64,000 nt of DNA from Pedobacter chinensis. Its GTDB lineage: Bacteria > Bacteroidota > Bacteroidia > Sphingobacteriales > Sphingobacteriaceae. The notes below the pieces were generated by a model. That model was not told the DNA's origin. It did not search any database and was given only the letters and a program-made list of their open reading frames with translations. The position numbers were made by a program, and so were the translations under genes. Position 1 is the first letter of the stretch. Each line of letters starts with the position of its first letter. The stretch lies in assembly GCF_003339865.1 (NCBI RefSeq), contig NZ_QPKV01000003.1:682001-746000 (forward strand), in the 5' to 3' direction. Below are positions 45,417-53,671 of the stretch, piece after piece.

Positions 45417-45424
45417 TAAATTTG
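45417..45424 (+). promoter_or_regulatory. -7 box of the DoxX gene
   Basis: TAAATTTG matches TAnnTTTG, with TTTG (45398-45401) as a -33 candidate at slightly short spacing. The second dyad overlaps this promoter, consistent with repression by the HxlR protein. Confidence 0.55.
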
Positions 45425-45439
45425 CATCAAAAAAATAAC

Positions 45440-45826
45440 ATGAACACAAAAACAATCAAAATTATTTATTGGATCTCAACTTCTTTAATTTCGTTGATGA
45501 TGATTTTTTCTGCTTATTCCTATTTTACTAATCCTGAAGTTAAGCAAGGTTTCCAGCACCTGGGTTTCTCCGATTACTTTAGGATAGAATTAGGCATAGC
45601 AAAACTTTTAGGTGCAATTATCCTGATAGCTCCAATTAAAGGTCAGATAAAGGAATGGGCTTATGCTGGTTTTGCTATTACCTTTATTTCTGCTTTTATC
45701 GCTCATGCTGCATCCGGTGATCCTGTTAGTAATCAGATAGGTCCAATCGTATTTTTGTTAGTGCTGGCCCTGTCGTATTTCACTTATCGTAAATCGAAAA
45801 CTGTAGTCAGCGTTAACCAGATTTAG
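45440..45826 (+). CDS. DoxX family membrane protein
   Basis: Start at ATG 45440 (MNTKTIKIIYWISTSLISLM), 128 residues, four membrane helices, with the DoxX-like segments SAYSYFTNPEVKQGFQHLGF and ELGIAKLLGAIILIAP. DoxX-like proteins of this kind are often controlled by neighbouring HxlR or similar stress regulators, as appears here. The biochemical role is not established. Confidence 0.85.
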   Translation: MNTKTIKIIYWISTSLISLMMIFSAYSYFTNPEVKQGFQHLGFSDYFRIELGIAKLLGAIILIAPIKGQIKEWAYAGFAITFISAFIAHAASGDPVSNQIGPIVFLLVLALSYFTYRKSKTVVSVNQI

Positions 45827-45981
45827 GGCTTTAAATCATAAGGGACGCAAAGAGATTCCACAGAGTATTACAGAGAGATTGACATAGGTTGCAAAAACCT
45901 AAGCTTACTTTGTGTGCTTTGTGGTCAAATCTGTTAGAATAACCATGAATTAAGCTATTAACGCAGGCATATTTATAATCG

Positions 45982-48273
45982 TTACCTGATAATCGAAACA
46001 CTTCCCGATATTTTTTTATTTCCTGATATTATGAGGTAATAATATACGCCAACCGGTAATGCTTTTCCGTTAAAAGTGCCATCCCAGGGTTTTTCGTAGC
46101 CGGTAGCGCCATAAACAATGCTGCCATTTCTGTTAAAAACCCTTACTATATCTTTAACGCCAACACTTAAGACTTTCCAGTAGTCGTTAATTCCATCTCC
46201 ATTTGGACTAAAAGAATTTGGAGCATTGATTTCGCAATCATTTCTGATCAAAGCTTTAATCACATTGGAATAAGCAATCCGGTTAGAAACGCACAAGTTA
46301 GTGCTTTGCATCATGCAGGATACCTCATCTCCATCATTTAAATTAGTAAGTGTGATCGAACCGTATCCCATCGTATTTAATTCTTGCGAATTCACAAACC
46401 AACGGTAGGTGGCATTACCCTGTACATTTTCTGGCTTAGCGGTAAAAGTTATTGGTTTGCCGGCGCAAATTGCTTCCGGTGATGAGGTTTCAATTTTTAC
46501 AGCAGTGACGGCATCGGGTAAAATGGTCAATCTGATAATGTTTGATGTGTTCGAAATAACCGGAACACAATAATCATTGTTAATGATTTTAAGGGTAACC
46601 AGATCTCCGTCATTAAATGATGTACTGCTGAAAACGGGATCATCGTTAACAATTTCCTCCCCGTTAATCATCCAAACATAGGTCGGATTATCTCCAGTAT
46701 TATCGGTAGTTGCTTTAAACGTAATTTTCATTCCCTCGCAAGCTCTGGTAGCATCAGCATTAATCACAGCGAACGGCCTTTGAAAGCCAGAAACAATTAA
46801 GGTCTGGCTCGCGGTTTCTATTCCATTTGTTGCCGTAATGGTACTAGTACCGGCTCCTGTAATGTGTATTAATCCATTGATGATTTCTGCAACCTGTGTA
46901 CTGGAACTGGTATAAGTAATAGGAAGTCCGCTTGTAGCGCCTGGTTCAAAATCCAGATCGCAAATGGTTTTTGCAGGTAATTCCGGGAAAACGATATCGC
47001 TGGGTAAAGTAGTTTGAATGGTAACCATGGCAGAACTACTGCCTAAAAGATTGTAAGCGGTAATTGTATAGGCTCTGGCGGGAGAAGCTGCTGTCGGCGT
47101 ACCTGTGATTATTCCTGTTCTTGGATCAAAAGTTAGTCCTGCAGGAAGTGTTTTATCAATTGTATATCCTGTCAGCGAAATTTTTCTAATAAGATTATTT
47201 AGAAAATCTGTTACATAGAGATTTCCTGACACATCAAATGCTAGCATGATGGGGCCATTAAAACTACTATTTGTTCCAATGCCATTTAAGTTTCCCTGAG
47301 TGCCATTTCCGGCAAGCGTTGTAACTTCTCCGTCAGGAGTAATTTTTCGAATTTTATTATTCCGGTAATCAGCTACATATAAATTATCCAATGGGTCGAT
47401 GGTAATACCCGTGGGATAATATAATCTTGCGTTTATACCTATGCCATCTGTATTTCCGGCAACACCATCTCCTGCAAATGTGCTAACAATTCCTGCGGGA
47501 GAAATTTTTCTGATTTTGTTGTTCCCTGCATCTGCAACAAATACATTCCCAGACCGATCCACTGCAACACCGTCTGGATTGTTGAACGTTGATATTAATG
47601 CATTCCCATCTAAGTTACCTGCGGCACCGGTGCCTGCAACTGTAGAAACGGTGCCGTTTGAAGTTATTTTTCGAATTTTATTGTTTTTCTGATCAGCTAG
47701 ATACAGATTGCCAGATAAGTCGAAATTGAGTCCGCCCGGGCTATTGAATCCTCCTGCTGTTCCTACGAATATGCTATTTACTCCTGCTGTATTTATTTTA
47801 TGGATACTTTGATTATCAAAACTTGAGATATAGGTATTGCCATCAGCATCAGCTGTTAGTCCTGTTGGCGTACCCACATAGCCAATCGTGCTGACTTGAG
47901 CGGAGGGTGTGATTTTTCTAACTGTTCCGCTACCGTAATCGCAAACATATACATTGCTTTGCAAATCGGTTCCAATACCTGATGGCATATTAAAACCTGA
48001 GTTTAAGCCAATGCCATTATAGGAAGATGCTGTTCCGCTCCCGGCAAATGTGGTAACTTGTTGATAGATATTTGCAGGTACTTCACCACCCGAATGAGAA
48101 GGAAGTAAAGGGCTGATCACAGTTCCGGCAACATACGTTTGTGGTGTTGCGTAACTGATTTTCGGGGCCTGGGAAAATGAATCCTTAAAAACTAAGATTA
48201 ACAGGGATAAAAACAGAAGTCTGTAAGGCGTTATTTGGTTGGTCACTTTTTTGGATGAGCAAAATTTCGTCAT
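45982..48273 (-). CDS. NHL-repeat surface protein with type IX (type B) sorting domain
   Basis: A 763-residue protein with an N-terminal signal region (about residues 14-35, YRLLFLSLLILVFKDSFSQ). Residues about 60-370 form six NHL beta-propeller repeats (GVAVDRSGNVFVADAGNNKI, KITPDGEVTTLAGNG pattern). A putative-Ig segment (KTLPAGLTFDPRTGIITGTP) and Ig-like domains follow, ending in the gliding-type C-terminal domain (NSFSPNGDGINDYWKV, PVGVYYYLI, GSVSIIR) that directs type IX export. There is no SprF homologue next to it. Confidence 0.88.
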   Translation of the reverse strand: MTKFCSSKKVTNQITPYRLLFLSLLILVFKDSFSQAPKISYATPQTYVAGTVISPLLPSHSGGEVPANIYQQVTTFAGSGTASSYNGIGLNSGFNMPSGIGTDLQSNVYVCDYGSGTVRKITPSAQVSTIGYVGTPTGLTADADGNTYISSFDNQSIHKINTAGVNSIFVGTAGGFNSPGGLNFDLSGNLYLADQKNNKIRKITSNGTVSTVAGTGAAGNLDGNALISTFNNPDGVAVDRSGNVFVADAGNNKIRKISPAGIVSTFAGDGVAGNTDGIGINARLYYPTGITIDPLDNLYVADYRNNKIRKITPDGEVTTLAGNGTQGNLNGIGTNSSFNGPIMLAFDVSGNLYVTDFLNNLIRKISLTGYTIDKTLPAGLTFDPRTGIITGTPTAASPARAYTITAYNLLGSSSAMVTIQTTLPSDIVFPELPAKTICDLDFEPGATSGLPITYTSSSTQVAEIINGLIHITGAGTSTITATNGIETASQTLIVSGFQRPFAVINADATRACEGMKITFKATTDNTGDNPTYVWMINGEEIVNDDPVFSSTSFNDGDLVTLKIINNDYCVPVISNTSNIIRLTILPDAVTAVKIETSSPEAICAGKPITFTAKPENVQGNATYRWFVNSQELNTMGYGSITLTNLNDGDEVSCMMQSTNLCVSNRIAYSNVIKALIRNDCEINAPNSFSPNGDGINDYWKVLSVGVKDIVRVFNRNGSIVYGATGYEKPWDGTFNGKALPVGVYYYLIISGNKKISGSVSIIR

Positions 48274-48450
48274 AAAAATACATAAAATATCGAGCCATGG
48301 AAGCTTTATTTTTTTTCATATAATTAGAATGTGCTAGCTTTAAGGTTGTATTGTACTAGAATCCGGGAGTCAAATGAAAATTATAACATTAGTCGCAATT
48401 AACCCCTAAACTTGTCGTTTTTGCAGGTTTACATGTGTGTGGCATTACTG

Positions 48451-48458
48451 TACCTTTG
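48451..48458 (+). promoter_or_regulatory. -7 box of the VOC gene
   Basis: TACCTTTG is an exact TAnnTTTG match 25 bp upstream of the ATG at 48483. No good -33 TTG stands at the usual distance. Confidence 0.5.
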
Positions 48459-48482
48459 AATAAACTAAATCAGAAAACAATT

Positions 48483-48896
48483 ATGGCAACTCAAATTTTT
48501 GTGAACCTTCCGGTTAAAGACCTCGACAGATCTGTAGCGTTTTTTACCAAACTGGGTTATACTTTTAACCCTCAATTCACTGACGAGAAAGCAACCTGCA
48601 TGATCATTAGCGATACCATTTATGTAATGCTGCTCACTGTATCTTTCTTCCAGACTTTTACCAAAAAAGAAATTGTAGATGCCCACAAAGCAGTGGAGTG
48701 CTCCATTGCCTTATCTGCCGACAGCAAAGATGCGGTTAATGAAATGGTAGACAAAGCACAGGCAGCAGGAGCCACAATACCTAATCCAGCCACCGATTAC
48801 GGCTTTATGTATCAACACAGTTTTGAAGACCTGGATGGCCACCATTGGGAATTTGTATGGATGGATCCAAATGGAGTTCCTGAGCACCAGGGATAA
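48483..48896 (+). CDS. VOC (glyoxalase/bleomycin-resistance fold) family protein
   Basis: Start at ATG 48483 (MATQIFVNLPVKDLDRSVAF), 137 residues; earlier in-frame codons lie inside the promoter. The two beta-alpha-beta modules of the VOC fold are visible, with FFTKLGYTFNPQFTDEKATC in the first and GFMYQHSFEDLDGHHWEFVW in the second, where His and Glu could bind metal. Related proteins are lactoylglutathione-lyase-like. The substrate is unknown. Confidence 0.87.
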   Translation: MATQIFVNLPVKDLDRSVAFFTKLGYTFNPQFTDEKATCMIISDTIYVMLLTVSFFQTFTKKEIVDAHKAVECSIALSADSKDAVNEMVDKAQAAGATIPNPATDYGFMYQHSFEDLDGHHWEFVWMDPNGVPEHQG

Positions 48897-49005
48897 AATT
48901 GCCCTGAATAAAGATGATGGCCATGAAATAGTTAGAAGTCGAGCTTTTTTAGTAAATGTCAGGCTGGAATTGACCAGATTTTAACATTTTGGGCCATATA
49001 TGGGC

Positions 49006-49040
49006 AAAAAAAGGAAACAGCCGTAACAGGTTGTTTCCTT
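49006..49040 (-). terminator. Intrinsic terminator, serine hydrolase side
   Basis: AAGGAAACAGCC-GTAACA-GGTTGTTTCCTT is a 12-pair stem (one G-T). On the minus strand it is followed by TTTTTTT. It probably ends the transcript from the two serine hydrolase genes (49233-51330). Confidence 0.8.
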
Positions 49041-49232
49041 ATAAAGAAAGGAAGAGATGTTGGACTTTTTGAAGATGTGTTTGCAATGTTAGATGTAAAA
49101 AATTGTCATAATGTCCCGGTAAGAAAAGGAAAATAAATTTAACACCGAATAAACTTATATGATTATGTTCTGTTAGTTGATATAATTAATTTTCTCTGGC
49201 AGACATACTGCCAGTTGAGTACCTCCTGTCTG

Positions 49233-50273
49233 TTATTGATGCAGCAAATCAATAATTGCTCTGGACATTTCGTAAATAAAAGGGCTTTCGTAATTGTTCA
49301 GGATAATGATGCAGATCTCATCATCAGGTATGCGATTAACGATACACGTTGCCCCATCTATCCCGCCATCGTGAAAGATCCTTTTTTTACCCCCAATCTG
49401 ATCTATTACCCATCCATACCCAAAACGGAAAACAGGAGTCTGGGCTTGTTGTTGCAAGGACTGCTTTACGAGCTGGTATTGGTTAAGCGCCCGGCAATAG
49501 CGGTAGAGGTCTGGCGTGGTAGAAAACATGGAGCCAGCTGAAAACGATGCTGTTGCATCTACAATTGGTGCTGCCTGGCTGCCTTCTTTTGGAAAATCTA
49601 CATAACCCGTGGCTTTTTTGGGATTTCGGCTGTTCTTGAAGTCAAATCCGGTTGCATGCATTCGCAATGGCCGGGTAATGTGTTTTCGAATCGCCCTGTC
49701 GTAACTTAGTCCTGTGACCTTTTCGATGATCAGTCCCAAAAGTACATATCCGGAACTGCAATAACTGTATTTTGACCCCGGCTCAAAGAGCAATGGCTTA
49801 TTGCGGAACAGGGCGAGTAACTGACCACGCGTGGAAGGGTGCCTGATCTCATGGTTCATGAACAGCGTATCTTTGGTATAATCGAAAATACCCGATGTGT
49901 GTGACAATAAGTGGGTAAGCCTGATTTTTTCCCCATTAGGATAGTCTGGAAAGTACCGGTTCAGAGGATCATTGATATTAAGTTTTCCCTTTTCGTGCAG
50001 CTTAAGCACCAGTTGTGCAGTGAAGGTTTTTGTTATCGATGCAATCTGATGGACCGTGTTGGTATCGTTCCATAATTTTTGTTCAACATTACGGTATCCC
50101 ACTGCCTTGTGCAACAGTACTGTTCCTTTCCTTGCTACGAGTATGCTTCCACTAAACTGTTGCCGGTTGTAGAAACCGTTAACCAGCGTATCGAGATCAG
50201 CCTTCAGATCTTGTGCATTGGTTCCTGTTGAAAGAAAAAAGCAAACTGTTAAGCAAATCAGGATTTTCATCAT
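49233..50273 (-). CDS. Serine hydrolase of the beta-lactamase family
   Basis: Start at ATG 50273 (MMKILICLTVCFFLSTGTNAQ signal), 346 residues; a 31-codon extension upstream reads into the preceding gene. The SxxK motif is SITK in QIASITKTFTAQL, the second motif reads YCSS in KYSYCSSGYVLLG, and the third region is FHDGGIDG (HxG type). The YSN/YAN asparagine is replaced by Ser, which is uncommon. It is likely a secreted esterase or peptidase. It is ten bases from the preceding serine hydrolase gene. Confidence 0.87.
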   Translation of the reverse strand: MMKILICLTVCFFLSTGTNAQDLKADLDTLVNGFYNRQQFSGSILVARKGTVLLHKAVGYRNVEQKLWNDTNTVHQIASITKTFTAQLVLKLHEKGKLNINDPLNRYFPDYPNGEKIRLTHLLSHTSGIFDYTKDTLFMNHEIRHPSTRGQLLALFRNKPLLFEPGSKYSYCSSGYVLLGLIIEKVTGLSYDRAIRKHITRPLRMHATGFDFKNSRNPKKATGYVDFPKEGSQAAPIVDATASFSAGSMFSTTPDLYRYCRALNQYQLVKQSLQQQAQTPVFRFGYGWVIDQIGGKKRIFHDGGIDGATCIVNRIPDDEICIIILNNYESPFIYEMSRAIIDLLHQ

Positions 50274-50283
50274 CACAATTACT

Positions 50284-51330
50284 TTATTGGCCCATGATCT
50301 TTTCAACAATCTGTTTTCCGTTAAGCATGCTCTGGCTAACAATGGCCGGTGCGATAGCGAAGCCATTATCGCTATTGGTTAGTATAACAATGCCATCTTT
50401 GGCAGAGGGATTGAACAAAGCGATGGTATTTACCCCCTCATCGCCTCCATCGTGCCCAAGAACGTATCCGCCGCCCGGAAGCCCTGGGATTACCTGCCAT
50501 CCAAGTCCCATAAACATGTTTTTGCGCATGAGCACTTGCGGATTTACCATATCTGCATAAATTTCTTTTTTTAGTCCGAAACCTTTCACAACTGCTATAC
50601 AGAATAAAGCATAGTCTTTTGCGGTGGTTAATAGATCATCTGCTGCGTTTGCTGTTGTTGCTTTGACGGTTTCATAACTTGCCTTTCCATCGCCATCATG
50701 GTTTTGGGCATATCTGCTTTCAAGCGAAGCATCCCATGTCAACCGGGAGTCGGTCATGTGAAGAGGGCCAAAGATTTCTTCCTGCACCAAACGGGTTAAT
50801 GGTTTGTTAAATTTTTTCTCAAGTGCTTTTCTGAGGTACTCGAAGCCCTCGCCAGAATAGCCGAATCTTGTTCCGGGATCAGCATCGAAGGTTAATTTCT
50901 TCGACGGATGCAGCCACCGCCAGTTTACAAAACCAGATTGATGGGTAAGTACATGACGGGTGGTCAGGTTTTTGCTCCGAGGATCATCCCTCACATCCGG
51001 ATCTGTAAAATAATTGGACAAAGGCTCGTCAAGGTTCCACTTGTTCGTATTGGCAAGCCTCAGTACCAGCATAGCCACTACGGGCTTTGTCATAGAAGCT
51101 ACGTTAAACACTGCATTTTTGGGCGCTTTAATTCCTTTGGCAAGCTCGCCATATACTTTTACCGAATGGAGCTGTCCGTTGCGTATGACCGCAAGGCCAA
51201 CACATGGTACCTTGTTTTCTGCCATCATGGCAAGTATTGTGGAATCAAGCTGGACTGACTGTGCATGACCCGGTGCAATGATGTAAAAATGCCCACAGAA
51301 CAGCAAAAAGAAAAGCATGGGTGATTTCAT
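50284..51330 (-). CDS. Serine hydrolase of the beta-lactamase family
   Basis: A 348-residue secreted protein (MKSPMLFFLLFCGHFYIIAPGHA). SxxK is SMTK in VASMTKPVVAML, the second motif is YSG in GYSGEGFEYL, and the third region is HDGGDEGVNT. It is the first gene of a two-gene unit with the next serine hydrolase. The sequence is richer in G/C than the surrounding host genes and lies just left of the first tRNA pair, so horizontal origin is possible. Confidence 0.87.
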   Translation of the reverse strand: MKSPMLFFLLFCGHFYIIAPGHAQSVQLDSTILAMMAENKVPCVGLAVIRNGQLHSVKVYGELAKGIKAPKNAVFNVASMTKPVVAMLVLRLANTNKWNLDEPLSNYFTDPDVRDDPRSKNLTTRHVLTHQSGFVNWRWLHPSKKLTFDADPGTRFGYSGEGFEYLRKALEKKFNKPLTRLVQEEIFGPLHMTDSRLTWDASLESRYAQNHDGDGKASYETVKATTANAADDLLTTAKDYALFCIAVVKGFGLKKEIYADMVNPQVLMRKNMFMGLGWQVIPGLPGGGYVLGHDGGDEGVNTIALFNPSAKDGIVILTNSDNGFAIAPAIVSQSMLNGKQIVEKIMGQ

Positions 51331-51479
51331 GATAGGCTGACTTAAACAATTTAATAATGGACGTTTGGTATTAGGACGAAATTTAAGAACAAAAGGTTGC
51401 GGGGCTAATTGAAATAATTTTTCATTTTAACCAAGGTAAGAAACCTGTTAGCACTTCGATGTATCTTCGGTAAAAATAT

Positions 51480-51611
51480 TCACGCTGTTTCTTCCCCAAC
51501 CGTATGCTCAAAGAGAACTTTGTTTTTAGGAATGCCTTCCGCCTGTAGCCATTCCCTACGGGACTTTCCAAATCTGTCTTTAAATAGTTCTGAGACAAAT
51601 TGAGTTTTCTC
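51480..51611 (-). pseudogene. Unrecognised gene fragment next to tRNA-Glu
   Basis: An open stretch of 43 codons without a start, reading FVSELFKDRFGKSRREW, LQAEGIPKNKVLFEH and ending VGEETA. It has protein-like composition but I do not recognise the family. It is probably the C-terminal remnant of a gene lost by deletion or insertion beside the tRNA. Confidence 0.4.
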
Positions 51612-51615
51612 TTAA

Positions 51616-51652
51616 AAACAAAAATCCCGCTTTACTCATTGTAAAGCGGGAT
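51616..51652 (-). terminator. Terminator of tRNA unit 1
   Basis: ATCCCGCTTTAC-TCATT-GTAAAGCGGGAT is a perfect 12-base stem. On the minus strand it is followed by TTTTGTTTTTAAG, directly after tRNA-Glu. Confidence 0.9.
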
Positions 51653-51654
51653 CG

Positions 51655-51726
51655 TAGCCCGTAGGGGAATCGAACCCCTGTTTCCAGAATGAAAATCTGG
51701 CGTCCTCACCCCTAGACGAACGGGCC
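51655..51726 (-). tRNA. tRNA-Glu (UUC), copy 1
   Basis: A 72-nt cloverleaf on the minus strand: acceptor GGCCCGT/ACGGGCT, anticodon stem CCAGA/TCTGG with loop TTTTCAT (anticodon TTC), T-loop GTTCGAT. No CCA is encoded. Confidence 0.95.
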
Positions 51727-51801
51727 ATTAATCTGAGTTTTGACTTTGGAGTCTTTAGTTTGGAATAACTCTCAACTTAAAACTCTCAACTCCTAACTTC
51801 T

Positions 51802-51877
<76 letters not shown>

Positions 51878-51912
51878 CTCTATGTTACTTCAATACTCCG
51901 TTTGAAGGAGTG

Positions 51913-51942
51913 CAAAGGTATATAATATTTTTAGTTTTCAAA
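51913..51942 (-). promoter_or_regulatory. Promoter of tRNA unit 1
   Basis: On the minus strand TTTG (51942-51939) and TACCTTTG (51920-51913) are separated by 18 bases, a full -33/-7 Bacteroidota promoter, 36 bp upstream of tRNA-fMet. Confidence 0.8.
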
Positions 51943-52093
51943 AGTCGTTACTAGCTTTTATCGAATATTTCAATTATCTGCTTGATTTGTAGCTGATTAT
52001 TTTTTTTGTTGATGATTTTTTATTGGTATTTCAAAAGGGAGGAGATATAGGGAAACAAACCCATTACAGCCAAGATACCAAACGATACCGTTA

Positions 52094-52141
52094 AACGAAA
52101 AAAAGTTGATCGTCAGCGGTATCGCTTTAAATCAACTTTTT
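52094..52141 (-). terminator. Terminator beside the tRNA-Glu fragment
   Basis: AAAAAGTTGAT and ATCAACTTTTT form an 11-base stem enclosing an inner AGCG-GTAT-CGCT hairpin. It follows the tRNA-Glu 3' fragment in the same geometry as the terminators after both complete tRNA-Glu genes. Confidence 0.7.
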
Positions 52142-52150
52142 GTTATTAGT

Positions 52151-52178
52151 GTAGCCCGTAGGGGAAAGATCTCGAACC
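52151..52178 (-). pseudogene. tRNA-Glu 3'-end fragment, att-like remnant
   Basis: GTAGCCCGTAGGGGAA is identical to the 3' end of both tRNA-Glu copies; then AGATC is inserted before TCGAACC. The rest of the tRNA is missing. Position and geometry suggest a crossover or insertion scar. Confidence 0.65.
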
Positions 52179-52361
52179 ATTTTATCAAAAACCTGAAACG
52201 TTTAGCTGGTAAGTAATGAATGATTGCGCGCATTACAACTCCGTTTCAAAGTTTGTTTAACCAATAGATGGACTGGTTTACCTCATCAATTTCGATATCA
52301 TTTGGAAATCTGACATAGATATAGAAGTTTCGTTAATGATCAGGTACGGTATTGGTCAAAC

Positions 52362-52462
52362 TCATTTCAGATTAGTTTTTACTGCGTTTACTATTTCCGC
52401 TTCACTGGTGTGGTCGGCATGACTGCCACATGAACTACAATATAAAGCATTTAGTATTTCAG
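52362..52462 (-). pseudogene. Decayed copy of the DUF932 leader segment
   Basis: It aligns codon by codon with the start of the ORF at 57884. ATG has become CTG (52460-52462), the fourth codon is TAA, and one base is missing in the AAT codon. After the frameshift ADHTSEAEIVNAV matches ADHTSIAEIVNEM. Confidence 0.75.
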
Positions 52463-52481
52463 ACTAAATACACTTTCATTA

Positions 52482-52643
52482 TTATTCCCCTTGCCGAATG
52501 GAACAGTGTAAAGTGGTTAGACAGCAGGGGGAAATACCCTCTTCAATTTCTGCCAAACGGTCGACGCACGTTTTGTTAATGAACTTCGCCTCCGCTTGAA
52601 TGATAACACAGTTATTCAATAGTTCAAAAGATTGCCGGGACAT
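52482..52643 (-). pseudogene. Truncated paralogue of the 95-residue element protein
   Basis: A 53-codon frame containing CVIIQAEAKFINKTCVDRL-AEIEEGIS, matching PVIIQAVAQFVNEICVNRL-TEIEAGIT at the end of the protein encoded at 57894-58181. The N-terminal half is missing and the C-terminus runs on. It lies just upstream of the decayed leader segment, in the same order as the better-preserved module. Confidence 0.75.
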
Positions 52644-52781
52644 TTCTGAATTCGAAGTCAAACGCTTAACTTCGTCTCATTACAATTGTTTCCTAAATAT
52701 CGTTCAGCGCGCTCCGCGCATCTTTCCGGTTTGCTTGTAAAGCCGGCCAAATAACTCATGACTTTATTTTAATGAAACAAT

Positions 52782-53600
52782 ATGCTTACCATCGATCCTT
52801 CGATCAACACCTTTTATACAAGGTCGCAAGAAGAGAACAGACTCTCAACCGGCCTTGGCCCCCTGGAATTTGAACGAAACAAAATACTAATTAACCGCTA
52901 TCTCAACGACTCCTATAGCATTGCAGACATAGGCGGCGGCCCAGGCCATTATGCTAAGTGGCTGGCCGATCTCGGCCATCGGGTTACGCTTATCGACCCT
53001 GTAAAAAAGCACATCAACCAGGCAAAACAACGGTCCGCGCAGCCAGGAAAACCTTTTCAATGCCTGCAAGCAGAAGCGCGCCATCTGCCTTTGCCGGATA
53101 AAAGCCAGAACCTGGTAATCCTGCATGGCCCATTATATCATTTGCAACAGCAGGTTGACCGTATTGCCGCGCTGCAGGAGGCCCGCCGAGTATTGAAAAG
53201 TAACGGTGTCCTGCTGGGATTTGCCATTACCCATTCCGCATCCCTGATCGCATCGCTGCAAAGCAACCTGATCCACCATCCGGGCATTTCGGCCATGTGC
53301 AAAGCGGAGTTACTGACCGGGGTCCATCAGCCACCTCCGGGCTTTCCTGGCATGTTGCCTGCGGCCTTTTATCATCGCCCGTCCGTGTTGACCTCTGAAT
53401 TTGAGCACGCCGGCTTTTTCCCGCTCGACCTGTTGCCTGTTGAAGGTATCGCCTGGCTCGATGGCCGGTTCTTTGAAAGTTGGGCTGATCAAGGCAAGCG
53501 GCAGCACCTATTGGAACTGGTGGAAATGACGGAGAAAGACAATGACCTTCTGTGCTTTAGTCCGCACATCCTGCTGGCAGCCCAAATAAAAACCAACTAA
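52782..53600 (+). CDS. Class I SAM-dependent methyltransferase
   Basis: A 272-residue protein with methyltransferase motif I as YSIADIGGGPGHYAKWLADLGH (about residues 45-66), the acidic LIDP after it, EARHLPLPDKSQNLVILHGPLYHL as motifs II-III and EARRVLKSNGVLLGFAIT later. The substrate is unknown. Base and codon use (frequent GGC, CTG, CCG) differ from the AT-rich neighbours, which points to transfer from a more G/C-rich relative. It is followed after 71 bp by two serine hydrolases in the same direction. Confidence 0.88.
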   Translation: MLTIDPSINTFYTRSQEENRLSTGLGPLEFERNKILINRYLNDSYSIADIGGGPGHYAKWLADLGHRVTLIDPVKKHINQAKQRSAQPGKPFQCLQAEARHLPLPDKSQNLVILHGPLYHLQQQVDRIAALQEARRVLKSNGVLLGFAITHSASLIASLQSNLIHHPGISAMCKAELLTGVHQPPPGFPGMLPAAFYHRPSVLTSEFEHAGFFPLDLLPVEGIAWLDGRFFESWADQGKRQHLLELVEMTEKDNDLLCFSPHILLAAQIKTN

Positions 53601-53671
53601 ATAATAACCCTGAAATGTCACAATACCTGATCATGCAACGACTTATGTATACAAAACAACAACCCACACTG

